Positions 14,071 through 21,222 of a stretch of DNA of 33,858 bases are shown piece by piece. The notes beneath the pieces are model-generated. The model had not been told where the DNA came from, ran no database searches, and saw only the letters and a program-made list of their open reading frames with translations. The stretch is from Bacilli bacterium (lineage in GTDB: Bacteria > Bacillota_I > Bacilli_A > RF39 > UBA660). Positions within the stretch are counted from its first letter, which is position 1; every line of letters begins with the position of its first letter. The position numbers and the translations under genes were made by a program. The DNA lies in contig JAFZWF010000013.1 in NCBI GenBank assembly GCA_017617435.1, forward strand, positions 1-33,858, read 5' to 3'.

Positions 14071-14799
14071 ATGCAAACTGAAGTTGAAGGTATTATATTA
14101 AAAGAAACTTTATATGGTGAGACATCTAAAATACTCCAAGTGCTTACAAAAGAGTTTGGACTTATTAGTATAATTTCGAAAGGTGCTTCTTCATATAAAA
14201 GTAACCTTCGATTACTGTCACTTCCTTTTTTGTATGGAAAATTTTTAATAAATTATAAAAAAGATAAACTATCGACTTTAAAAGGTGGAAAGGCACTTAA
14301 ATTATATGGATCTGGGTCTAATAATATAAATATTTATGCATATATGTCATATATTTGTGAGTTAACTTATAAGGTTTTGCAAGAAAATAACGATAAAAGT
14401 ATTTTTGATATCTTAAAAAATAGTTTAGATAAAATAAATGATGGATTAAGTTGTAATGTTATAAAAAATATTGTTGAATTTAAATACCTTGATTATTTAG
14501 GTATTACACCTAACTTATCTATTTGTCAAAAATGTATGAAACCTATGGAAGCATTTGCTATAGATGGGAAAATAGGCGGATTTGTTTGCGTTAATTGTTA
14601 TACTAATGAAAGAAAAGTCCCAAGTGATTTTTTAAAAGTATTAAATAGATATCAAAATGTTGATATTAGTGAAATAAAAGAGATTAAAATTTCAAAAGAA
14701 AATGAAGAAATTGTAAATGAATTTTTAAGGGAATATTATCAGACTTTTTCAGCAATTCATTTAAATAGTGAAAATTTATTAACAATTTTAGATAAATAA
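14071..14799 (+). CDS. recO: DNA repair protein RecO
   Basis: A 242-residue recombination mediator that helps load RecA on SSB-coated single-stranded DNA. The N-terminal OB-fold starts with EGIILKETLYGETSKIL and LTKEFGLISIISKG. A helical domain follows, then the zinc site CQKCMKP and CVNC (~150 and ~174). AGGAAG precedes the ATG. It closes the yqfC-recO block, and glyS follows after pepC, an arrangement common in this phylum where recO is followed by glycyl-tRNA synthetase. Confidence 0.93.
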   Translation: MQTEVEGIILKETLYGETSKILQVLTKEFGLISIISKGASSYKSNLRLLSLPFLYGKFLINYKKDKLSTLKGGKALKLYGSGSNNINIYAYMSYICELTYKVLQENNDKSIFDILKNSLDKINDGLSCNVIKNIVEFKYLDYLGITPNLSICQKCMKPMEAFAIDGKIGGFVCVNCYTNERKVPSDFLKVLNRYQNVDISEIKEIKISKENEEIVNEFLREYYQTFSAIHLNSENLLTILDK

Positions 14800-14800
14800 A

Positions 14801-14829
14801 TTGACTTAATATTCTAAGCATGTTAACAT
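14801..14829 (+). promoter_or_regulatory. Promoter upstream of pepC
   Basis: TTGACT (14801-14806), a 17-base spacer and TAACAT (14824-14829, 4 of 6 to consensus). It begins directly after the recO stop. Confidence 0.5.
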
Positions 14830-14859
14830 AAATTTTAAACTTAAAAGAAGGTGTTAATA

Positions 14860-16191
14860 ATGCTAGACTTTGAAAAACTAAAAGCAAACTATGAATCTAA
14901 TCCATCAAATCGCTTAATGGAAAACTTATTAAGCAAGATATCTGTTATAGATTCACTTAAAACTAAAGATCTTTATAATGACGAAATGTTTAATATTGAA
15001 CTTACACCTCATGGTATGACTGATCAATATGCAACAGGAAGATGCTGGATATTTAGTTATTTAAATTATTTAAGAGAAATTATTATTTATTTAACTAACA
15101 TGTATGTTAACCCGATTAATCCTGAAAAAAATGCATCTTTTGAATTATCAGCAAATTATCTTGCTTATTATGATAAATTAGAAAAAATTAACTTTGCAAT
15201 GGATAAACTTATTGAACACTTAACTAAGAATCAAAAAAAAGAAGTGGATAAAATTCTTGCTCAAGGTGTATTTGATGGTGGAGATTTTAACCATATGAAT
15301 CAATTAATTAATAAATATGGAATAGTTCCTGCAAGAGCGTATAATGAAACCATAACATCTATTAGTACTTATGAAATAAATGCTGTACTTGATAGAATTT
15401 TAGGATCATTTTATTTACAACTTAAAAGTGGTAAGAATCCTGAAAACGTTAAAGAGACACATATTCAGGCTGCTTATAATTTATTAACATGTTTTTATGG
15501 TCAAATGCCTGAGAAATTTGATTTCAAATTTTTTACTAATAATGATGAATTTAAAATAATTAGAGATTTAACACCAAAAAGATTTTATGAAATATTAAAA
15601 CTTGATGTTTTAAATGAATATGTTGAAATTTCTTCACTTCCTGAAAATAAAGAGAAAAAAATAGAGTATGGTAAATACTATGAAGAAAAAGATTCTACAT
15701 GGATTTCTGGAGGTAGAAACAATCATTATTTAAATTTAAGAATAAATAGAGTAAAACAGTTAATGCTTCAACAGTTAAAAAACGATTTACCTGTGTGTTT
15801 TGATATTTATTATATTCCTAACTTCTATGAAGGAAAATGGAAAGATATTTATCAATTAATTGATGAGAATTATGCTTCTAATTTATCACTTGGTAATGCT
15901 AAAAAGCCATTTAAACTAGAACTTAACCGTGAACAAATTATTAAGTCTAAATCTATTCAAGAAGCTCATGCAATGCTTTTAACAGGTGCAAGTAAAATAT
16001 CTAAAAATGTTGATTACTGGAAAGTTGAAAACAGCTGGGGTGAAGAATATGGGTATGATGGTTTTATAGCTATGTCTGATGATTTTATGACAAAATATTT
16101 TATGACAGCTTTAATAGATAAAACATTATTATCTAAAAAAGAGCAGGAAGCAATTAAAAAAAGAGCTATTAAAGTAAAAGATTGGGAATAA
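14860..16191 (+). CDS. pepC: Aminopeptidase C (bleomycin hydrolase family, C1B)
   Basis: A 443-residue cytoplasmic cysteine aminopeptidase of normal family length. The papain-like triad is visible: QYATGRCWIFSYLN gives the oxyanion Gln56 and nucleophile Cys62, EAHAMLLTGA gives His (~370), and VENSWGEEYG gives Asn (~391). In the family the enzyme forms a hexameric barrel and trims peptides from the N-terminus. The ATG at 14860 is used because AAGAAGGTG ends 6 bases before it; an in-frame GTG at 14851 lies inside that binding site. It is probably monocistronic. Confidence 0.95.
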   Translation: MLDFEKLKANYESNPSNRLMENLLSKISVIDSLKTKDLYNDEMFNIELTPHGMTDQYATGRCWIFSYLNYLREIIIYLTNMYVNPINPEKNASFELSANYLAYYDKLEKINFAMDKLIEHLTKNQKKEVDKILAQGVFDGGDFNHMNQLINKYGIVPARAYNETITSISTYEINAVLDRILGSFYLQLKSGKNPENVKETHIQAAYNLLTCFYGQMPEKFDFKFFTNNDEFKIIRDLTPKRFYEILKLDVLNEYVEISSLPENKEKKIEYGKYYEEKDSTWISGGRNNHYLNLRINRVKQLMLQQLKNDLPVCFDIYYIPNFYEGKWKDIYQLIDENYASNLSLGNAKKPFKLELNREQIIKSKSIQEAHAMLLTGASKISKNVDYWKVENSWGEEYGYDGFIAMSDDFMTKYFMTALIDKTLLSKKEQEAIKKRAIKVKDWE

Positions 16192-16209
16192 ACCCAATTT
16201 TTTCTTTTC
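16181..16209 (+). terminator. Terminator of pepC
   Basis: ATTGGG (16181-16186) pairs with CCCAAT (16193-16198), with the pepC stop codon in the loop, followed by a T-rich tract. Confidence 0.7.
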
Positions 16210-16238
16210 TTGATTTAAAGTGCTTTTTGTGGTAATAT
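16210..16238 (+). promoter_or_regulatory. Promoter of the T-box/glyS transcript
   Basis: TTGATT (16210-16215), a 17-base spacer and TAATAT (16233-16238, 4 of 6). The start site would be near 16245, giving a leader of about 145 bases before the glyS ATG. Confidence 0.5.
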
Positions 16239-16244
16239 TTTTTT

Positions 16245-16368
16245 AGGTAAGTGATGACGAGGCTGGCAACCTTCGAGCTATGTAATAAAGAGAGATTCTT
16301 CCAAGAATAAGTAGGGTGGAACCGCGGGCTAATTATAGTTCGTCCCTATAAGTTATTGGAAGTTTTTT
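16245..16368 (+). promoter_or_regulatory. Compact T-box riboswitch controlling glyS
   Basis: The T-box consensus AGGGTGGAACCGCG is at 16313-16326, closed by CGTCCCT at 16341-16347. The variable base after UGG is A, which pairs with U73, the discriminator of bacterial tRNA-Gly, in agreement with the downstream glycyl-tRNA synthetase. Only about 70 bases separate the predicted start site from the T-box, so Stem I must be short; a small hairpin CGAGG...CC(T)TCG lies at 16258-16275, but I cannot assign the specifier codon (GGC occurs twice there). The T-run 16363-16368 follows TTGGAAG (16356-16362), whose complement CTTCCAA (16298-16304) lies upstream of the T-box. Confidence 0.85.
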
Positions 16369-16390
16369 GTTTATAAGAAAGGAAATATTT

Positions 16391-17764
16391 ATGGAAAATA
16401 AAATAACAATGGAAGATTTAGTAAATTACTGTAAACAATATGGATTTATATTTCAAGGAAGTGAAATATATGGTGGTCTTGCAAATACATGGGACTACGG
16501 ACCACTAGGTTCTAGACTTAAAAATAATATTAAAGACGCATGGAGAAAAAGATTTATTCAAGAAAGACCTAATGCGTATGAGGTTGATGCTGATATTTTA
16601 ATGCATCCAAGAGTTTGGGAGGCATCTGGTCATGTTGATTCATTTGCTGATCCACTAATTGATTGTAAATATTGTAAGGTAAGACATAGAGCTGATAATT
16701 TAGTTAATGATTATACCAAATCAAGTATTGGTGATAAATTAACAAACGATGAGTTATCAAAATATATTAAAGATAATAATATTCCATGTCCTAATTGTGG
16801 AAAATGTGACTTTACTGAAATAAGACAATTTAAACTAATGTTTGAAACTCACCGTGGTGTTGTTGAAGATGCAAAAAGTGTTGTTTATCTAAGACCAGAA
16901 AATGCACAAGGTGAATACGTTAACTTTCTAAATGTTCAAAGATCTATGAGAGCTAAAATACCTTTTAGTATTGGTCAAATTGGTAAAGCATTTAGAAATG
17001 AAATAACTCCAGGAAACTTTACTTTTAGAACTATTGAATTTGAACAAATGGAATATCAAACATTCTGTAAAGAAGGTCAAGATACCGATTTATATGAATA
17101 TTTTAAAGATTATGGTAAAAAGTTTTTTATGGATTTAGGTTTACCAGAAGATAAATTAAGATTTCATGATCATGAAAAACTTGCACACTACGCTAAAGCT
17201 GCTTGTGATATTGAATATTTATTCCCTTTTGGTTGGGGTGAAATAAATGGAACACATAATAGAACCAATTTTGACTTAACTAGACACGAAGAATATAGTG
17301 GTGTATCACAAAGATATCTAGATCCTGAAACAAATGAAAAATTTATTCCATTTATTATAGAGTCAACTTATGGTCTTGATAGAACTGTTCTTGCTGTTTT
17401 GTTTGAAAGTTATCAAAAAGAAGCCCTTGAAGGTGGAGATGAAAGGGAAGTATTAAAAATAAGTCCTAAACTAGCTCCATATAAAGTTGCAGTTTTACCT
17501 TTAATTAAGAAAAACCATAGTGAAAAAGCAACTGAAATATATAATATGTTAAGTCAAAAATTTATGACTTCTTATGATGAAAGCGGAACTATTGGTAAAA
17601 GATATAGAAGAGCTGATGCAATAGGTACTCCATTTTGTATTACGATTGACGATAATACATTAAACGAAGGAACTGTTACTATTAGACATCGTGATACAAT
17701 GACTCAAGAAACTTTAAAAATTGATGAACTTGTAAAATATATTGAAGATAAGGTAGTGCTATAA
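16391..17764 (+). CDS. glyS: Glycyl-tRNA synthetase, single-chain (alpha2) type
   Basis: A 457-residue class II synthetase charging tRNA-Gly. It is the eukaryote/archaeal-like homodimeric type, not the bacterial alpha2beta2 enzyme: GSEIYGGLANTWDYGPLG near the N-terminus, motif 2 GKAFRNEITPGNFTFR with EFEQMEYQ, and motif 3 TYGLDRTVLAVL. The C-terminal anticodon-binding domain begins KVAVLPLIKK. Cys pairs CKYC and CPNCG (~95-145) form a zinc-binding insertion. AAAGGAAAT lies just upstream of the ATG at 16391; an in-frame upstream start would lie in the T-box T-run. It is regulated by the T-box. Confidence 0.97.
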   Translation: MENKITMEDLVNYCKQYGFIFQGSEIYGGLANTWDYGPLGSRLKNNIKDAWRKRFIQERPNAYEVDADILMHPRVWEASGHVDSFADPLIDCKYCKVRHRADNLVNDYTKSSIGDKLTNDELSKYIKDNNIPCPNCGKCDFTEIRQFKLMFETHRGVVEDAKSVVYLRPENAQGEYVNFLNVQRSMRAKIPFSIGQIGKAFRNEITPGNFTFRTIEFEQMEYQTFCKEGQDTDLYEYFKDYGKKFFMDLGLPEDKLRFHDHEKLAHYAKAACDIEYLFPFGWGEINGTHNRTNFDLTRHEEYSGVSQRYLDPETNEKFIPFIIESTYGLDRTVLAVLFESYQKEALEGGDEREVLKISPKLAPYKVAVLPLIKKNHSEKATEIYNMLSQKFMTSYDESGTIGKRYRRADAIGTPFCITIDDNTLNEGTVTIRHRDTMTQETLKIDELVKYIEDKVVL

Positions 17765-18000
17765 TGAGTTAAAGTAATAAAAGTTGGTATGAAATATCAA
17801 AAAGTCATTTGGATAATATGAAAGAAAGAGAAAATAATGATAATGCATATTCTCATTATGATTCTCTAATAAATGATCATGTTTTAGATGTTGAAGTTGA
17901 TAAGAATGAAATTTTATCAAATAAAGATGAACTTGATGAATTATTTAAAGAAGAAGAATCTTATGATAGAGAGTCTGAAGATAAAGGAAGAAACAGATAA
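17764..18000 (+). pseudogene. Small acidic protein gene with a stop at codon 3
   Basis: The frame begins ATG AGT TAA at 17764-17772, so the third codon is a stop. The same frame then stays open for 75 codons to the TAA at 17998-18000. The ATG overlaps the glyS stop (TAATG), the same coupling seen elsewhere in this window, and AAGGTAG lies 8 bases upstream, so this is the natural start. The encoded sequence (SNKSWYEISKSHLDNMKE, then a very acidic Glu/Asp-rich region) looks protein-like. A single AAA-to-TAA change would explain it. Translation might restart at TTG 17809 or ATG 17818, but neither has a binding site. I do not recognise the family. Confidence 0.6.
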
Positions 18001-18034
18001 AATAAACGAATTGTATAATTCGTTTATTTTTTTG
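18001..18034 (+). terminator. Terminator of the glyS transcript
   Basis: A perfect 12-base-pair stem AATAAACGAATT (18001-18012) and AATTCGTTTATT (18017-18028) with a GTAT loop and a T-run. Confidence 0.9.
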
Positions 18035-18043
18035 TTTATCTTG

Positions 18044-18072
18044 TTGAAAATAAAGAATTTCTTTGATAAAAT
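18044..18072 (+). promoter_or_regulatory. Promoter of sepF-divIVA
   Basis: TTGAAA (18044-18049), a 17-base spacer and TAAAAT (18067-18072). Confidence 0.75.
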
Positions 18073-18105
18073 TATCTATAGAATACTATAGGAGGAATGC
18101 ATATT

Positions 18106-18525
18106 ATGGCATTAAAGAAAATAAAAAAATTATTCGTTGATGAAGACGAACAATTAAATAATAGTGGTGAAGATGATTTTTATTCAGTATCTGCAGAAGA
18201 TGCAGTAAAAAATGCTGATAAAACTGGAAATAAAATGATACTTTTAGAACCAAGAGCATATTCTGAAAGTCAACAAATAGCTGATCACTTAAAAAATAGA
18301 AATAGTGTAGTTGTTAATTTAAAAAGAGTTACATCTGATCAAGCAAAAAGAATTATAGATTTTTTAAGTGGTTGTATTTATGCAATTGGGGGAACAATGC
18401 AAAAAATCGGTGTTGGTATATATCTATGTACACCTAAAAATGTTAATGTTTTAGGAAAAATTACTGATGATGCTGAAAAGTCTAAATCAAAAGATGATGA
18501 TGAAGACTATGAATGGGAAAACTAA
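18106..18525 (+). CDS. sepF: Cell division protein SepF
   Basis: A 139-residue membrane-associated FtsZ partner. It has a short basic N-terminal helix (ALKKIKKLF) for membrane binding and an acidic linker. The SepF core runs over ~45-120: MILLEPRAYSESQQIADHLK, VVVNLKRVTSDQAKRIIDFLSG and the glycine-rich GGTMQKIGVGIYLCTPKNV. It polymerises into rings that bundle FtsZ. The ATG at 18106 is chosen: AGGAGG (18090-18095) is 10 bases upstream, while the in-frame ATG at 18097 is only one base from it. Confidence 0.96.
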   Translation: MALKKIKKLFVDEDEQLNNSGEDDFYSVSAEDAVKNADKTGNKMILLEPRAYSESQQIADHLKNRNSVVVNLKRVTSDQAKRIIDFLSGCIYAIGGTMQKIGVGIYLCTPKNVNVLGKITDDAEKSKSKDDDEDYEWEN

Positions 18526-18565
18526 TTAAAGAAAACATTTAGAATAAGAAAGCTTGGTGATAAGC

Positions 18566-18991
18566 GTGAAAAAATTTAATAATTCGCTTATGGGTTACGA
18601 CAAAGCTGAAGTAAATGCATTTGTAAATGAAGTTACTACCGAATTTGAAAACATTCTAGATAAGCTTAAACAAAAAGATGCTGATATTTTGGCTTTAAAA
18701 AAAGAGCTTACTAAGTATGAAAACTTAGAAAGCACTTTAAATAAAACAATTCTTGCTGCAGAAGAAGTTTCAAATAATATGAGAAATGTTGCAAGAAGTG
18801 AATCTAAAAGTATTTTAGATGAAGCAAGAAAAAATGCATCAAGAATATTAAATGATGCACTAATGAAAGCAGAAAAAGCCCAAAGTGATGCAGATATGTT
18901 AAAACGTAGAATTATTAATTTTAAACGTCGTTTCCGTCAAGCTGTAGAAAATGAATTAGATGTAATTGATAGTTTAGATGAAAATTATTAA
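18566..18991 (+). CDS. divIVA: DivIVA-domain cell division/polarity protein
   Basis: A 141-residue protein with the DivIVA N-terminal membrane-curvature domain (KKFNNSLMGYDKAEVNAFVNEV) and a long coiled coil running through most of the rest. It ends in a short basic helix and LDVIDSLDENY. DivIVA marks poles and septa and, in sporulating Bacilli, helps anchor the chromosome origin. The start is GTG at 18566 with GGTGA 5-6 bases upstream; TTG/GTG codons at 18554 and 18557 overlap that site. It directly follows sepF, 40 bases away, without ylmG and ylmH, which usually lie between them. Confidence 0.92.
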   Translation: MKKFNNSLMGYDKAEVNAFVNEVTTEFENILDKLKQKDADILALKKELTKYENLESTLNKTILAAEEVSNNMRNVARSESKSILDEARKNASRILNDALMKAEKAQSDADMLKRRIINFKRRFRQAVENELDVIDSLDENY

Positions 18992-19687
18992 TTATAAAGT
19001 TGAATTGTTTTTCATAAAAGAGCGCAAAATTTTAGTAAGTGCTCTTTTTTCTATGCGTGAAACATAACTTCTTGATATTTTCATTTCTTTTGCTATTTTC
19101 TTTTGTGTTTGTTCTTTTTGATTGAATAGTCCATATCTTTTAATTATTATTTCTTTTTCTCTTGATGATAAATCTTTTAAATATATTTTTAAATCATTTA
19201 TATTATCTTTGTTATGAAGAATATCTGATATTTCTGGTGATTTATCAGGTATAACATCTATTAGATTTATTTCATTACCATCTTTGTCATAACCAATGGA
19301 ATCATTCAAACTAATGACGTTATTATTTTTTTTGTTAGATCGAAAATACATAAGTATCTCATTTTCAATACACCTTGCAGCATATGTTGTAATTCTTGTT
19401 GATTTATCTAAATTATAACTATCTATTGCTTTTATTAAACCTATGGTTCCAATTGATATAAGATCATCTGAATCTAGTAATTTAGATTCGTATTTTTTAC
19501 AAATATGGGCAACTAACCTTAAGTTATGTTCGATTAATTTATTTCTAGCATCCGTATCACCATCACACATCTTTTTAATAATAATATCTTCTTCGTTTAT
19601 ATCTAATGGTTCAGGAAATACTGTATTTGAGTAGCTGCCTGCCATTAAGAAAAAATTTTTAATTATATTTAAAATACCTATAAACAT
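18992..19687 (-). CDS. sigK: Sporulation sigma factor SigK (pro-sigma-K)
   Basis: A 231-residue sigma-70 family factor active late in the mother cell. The hydrophobic N-terminus (residues 1-18) followed by SYSNTVFPEPL aligns with the pro-sequence and cleavage region of Bacillus pro-sigma-K, implying activation by a SpoIVFB-type intramembrane protease. Region 2 has NKLIEHNLRLVAHICKKYE, DLISIGTIGLIKAIDSY and ITTYAARCIENEILMYFR, and region 4 ends SRSYVSRIEKRALTK. These blocks are much closer to SigK than to SigE. The gene is continuous, with no skin-like insertion. AGGAGTGAT precedes the ATG. Its client regulator GerE is also in the window. Confidence 0.94.
   Translation of the reverse strand: MFIGILNIIKNFFLMAGSYSNTVFPEPLDINEEDIIIKKMCDGDTDARNKLIEHNLRLVAHICKKYESKLLDSDDLISIGTIGLIKAIDSYNLDKSTRITTYAARCIENEILMYFRSNKKNNNVISLNDSIGYDKDGNEINLIDVIPDKSPEISDILHNKDNINDLKIYLKDLSSREKEIIIKRYGLFNQKEQTQKKIAKEMKISRSYVSRIEKRALTKILRSFMKNNSTL
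19016..19051 (+). terminator. Terminator of sepF-divIVA inside the 3' end of sigK
   Basis: AAAAGAGCGC (19016-19025) pairs with GTGCTCTTTT (19039-19048, one G-T pair) and is followed by T residues. It reads as a plus-strand terminator about 25 bases after the divIVA stop, and lies within the last codons of convergent sigK. Confidence 0.7.
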
Positions 19688-19696
19688 ACCATCACT

Positions 19697-19721
19697 CCTA
19701 TTAAAATCTATTTTTAATAGG
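19697..19721. repeat. Perfect inverted repeat in the sigK/yqeG divergent region
   Basis: CCTATTAAAA (19697-19706) and TTTTAATAGG (19712-19721) form a 10-base perfect inverted repeat with a 5-base spacer. On the minus strand its proximal arm includes the AGG of the sigK binding site. It may be an operator or a 5' leader hairpin. Confidence 0.55.
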
Positions 19722-19755
19722 TTTTAAATATGATATAATTAAGAAGGTGATATAA

Positions 19756-20274
19756 ATGGATATATTTATACCTGATATATATCAGAAGAGTATTTACGAT
19801 ATTAATTATAAAAAATTAAAAAAAGCTGGTATTAAGTGTATTTTATTTGATTTAGATAATACTTTAGTTCCTTATACAACTAAGGAACCATCTAAAAAAA
19901 TTAAGGATTTATTTGCTGAATTATCAAATGATTTTAAAATAATAATTATATCTAATAGTGGTAAAACAAGACTTAGACCTTTTAAAGAAAAGCTTAATGT
20001 TGATATTGCTTTTAATTCTCATAAACCCTTAAAGAAAAAATACAAAAAAATATTAGATGTATATAATTATAAACCTGAAGAAGTAGCTTCTATAGGGGAT
20101 CAATTAATGACTGATATATTTGGTGGAAACAGAATGGGACTTACAACCATTTTAGTTAATCGAATTGGGCCAGTTGAACCTATCACAACTAGATTTAACA
20201 GAATTTGGGAGAGAAAACTTTTAAAGAAATTTAATAAAAAGGGAGTATTAATTCAAGGAGAGTATTATGATTAA
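19756..20274 (+). CDS. yqeG: YqeG family HAD-type phosphatase
   Basis: A 172-residue HAD-IIIA protein. Motif I is FDLDNTLVPY (two catalytic Asp, ~31-40), motif II is IISNSG, the motif III lysine lies in HKPLKKK, and motif IV is GDQLMTDIFGG. The family is near-universal in Firmicutes and is linked to cardiolipin/phosphatidylglycerophosphate phosphatase-type or ribosome-related roles; the substrate is not certain. AAGAAGGTGAT precedes the ATG and TATAAT lies at 19734-19739. It overlaps yqeH by 8 bases, the standard pair. Confidence 0.9.
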   Translation: MDIFIPDIYQKSIYDINYKKLKKAGIKCILFDLDNTLVPYTTKEPSKKIKDLFAELSNDFKIIIISNSGKTRLRPFKEKLNVDIAFNSHKPLKKKYKKILDVYNYKPEEVASIGDQLMTDIFGGNRMGLTTILVNRIGPVEPITTRFNRIWERKLLKKFNKKGVLIQGEYYD

Positions 20275-21205
20275 AGTATGTCCTGGATGTGGTTCAACAC
20301 TTCAATTTAAAGATAAAAATGCTATCGGTTATTCTCCCAAAAAAGATGCAAAGTTTTGTGAAAGATGTTTTAAACTAAAAAATTATAATGTTAAAGAAGT
20401 AGTTGATTTGAAATACACTAATGAAGATATTATTAATTTAATTAGTAATAAAGAAGGAGCTATTTTCTTTATTACTGATTTTTTAAATATATCAAATAAA
20501 GTTATTAATACTTATAAAAAGATTAATCATCATAATAAATATTTACTTATTAATAAAGTAGATTATATACCTAAAAGTATAAGTAAAAATAATTATATAG
20601 ATTATATTAAAAGTACGTATAATGTTAATGGTAATGTAATCTTAATTAGCGCACTTAATAAATATCATTTAAATGAATTAATTAATTTAATTACTTCATA
20701 CAAAAATTCTTATATTTGTGGTTATACAAATTCTGGTAAGAGTACAATAATTAATGAAATATGCAATTCATTTGGTAAAAAAAGTAATATTCTTACTAGT
20801 TTGATGCCTAATACAACTTTAGATTTAATAAAAATTAGATTAGATGAAAATATTCATATATATGACACACCTGGTTTTGTAAATGATTTTGAGTTTGATA
20901 TAAATAGTTTTCCTAAAAAGTTTATTAAGCCAATAACTATTCAAACAAAACCTAATGATATTTTAAAACTAGGTAGTGGAATTTATATTAAATGTGATGA
21001 TGAAACTAATAGTTTTACTTTTTATGTTAGCGATTTAATAAAGGTAAAAAAGGTATATGATGAAGAAGTAAGTATAACTAATAGATTTGATATTGACGAA
21101 AACTCTGATTTAGTTATATATGGTTATGGATTTATAAATATTAAAAATAAGTGTCAAATTTTAATAAATACTAACAACTGTGAAATAAGAAAATCTTATT
21201 TTTAA
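20267..21205 (+). CDS. yqeH: Ribosome biogenesis GTPase YqeH
   Basis: A 312-residue circularly permuted GTPase for 30S assembly. It starts with a zinc finger (CPGCG and FCERCFKLKNYN) and then has the G motifs in permuted order: NKVDYIP (G4), SALN (G5), GYTNSGKST (G1), PNTTLD (G2) and DTPGF (G3). Bacillus YqeH is about 366 residues, so the C-terminal domain is shorter here. AAGGAG lies 8 bases before the ATG. The genes that usually follow (aroE, yhbY, nadD, yqeK) are absent and mutL follows instead. Confidence 0.94.
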   Translation: MIKVCPGCGSTLQFKDKNAIGYSPKKDAKFCERCFKLKNYNVKEVVDLKYTNEDIINLISNKEGAIFFITDFLNISNKVINTYKKINHHNKYLLINKVDYIPKSISKNNYIDYIKSTYNVNGNVILISALNKYHLNELINLITSYKNSYICGYTNSGKSTIINEICNSFGKKSNILTSLMPNTTLDLIKIRLDENIHIYDTPGFVNDFEFDINSFPKKFIKPITIQTKPNDILKLGSGIYIKCDDETNSFTFYVSDLIKVKKVYDEEVSITNRFDIDENSDLVIYGYGFINIKNKCQILINTNNCEIRKSYF

Positions 21206-21222
21206 AAAAAGAAGGTGAAATT

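Noticed and set aside
17888-18091. Overlapping +1 frame extending past 18000
   Set aside because: It runs through the glyS terminator into the sepF promoter and its composition is that of a shifted Asp/Glu-rich frame.
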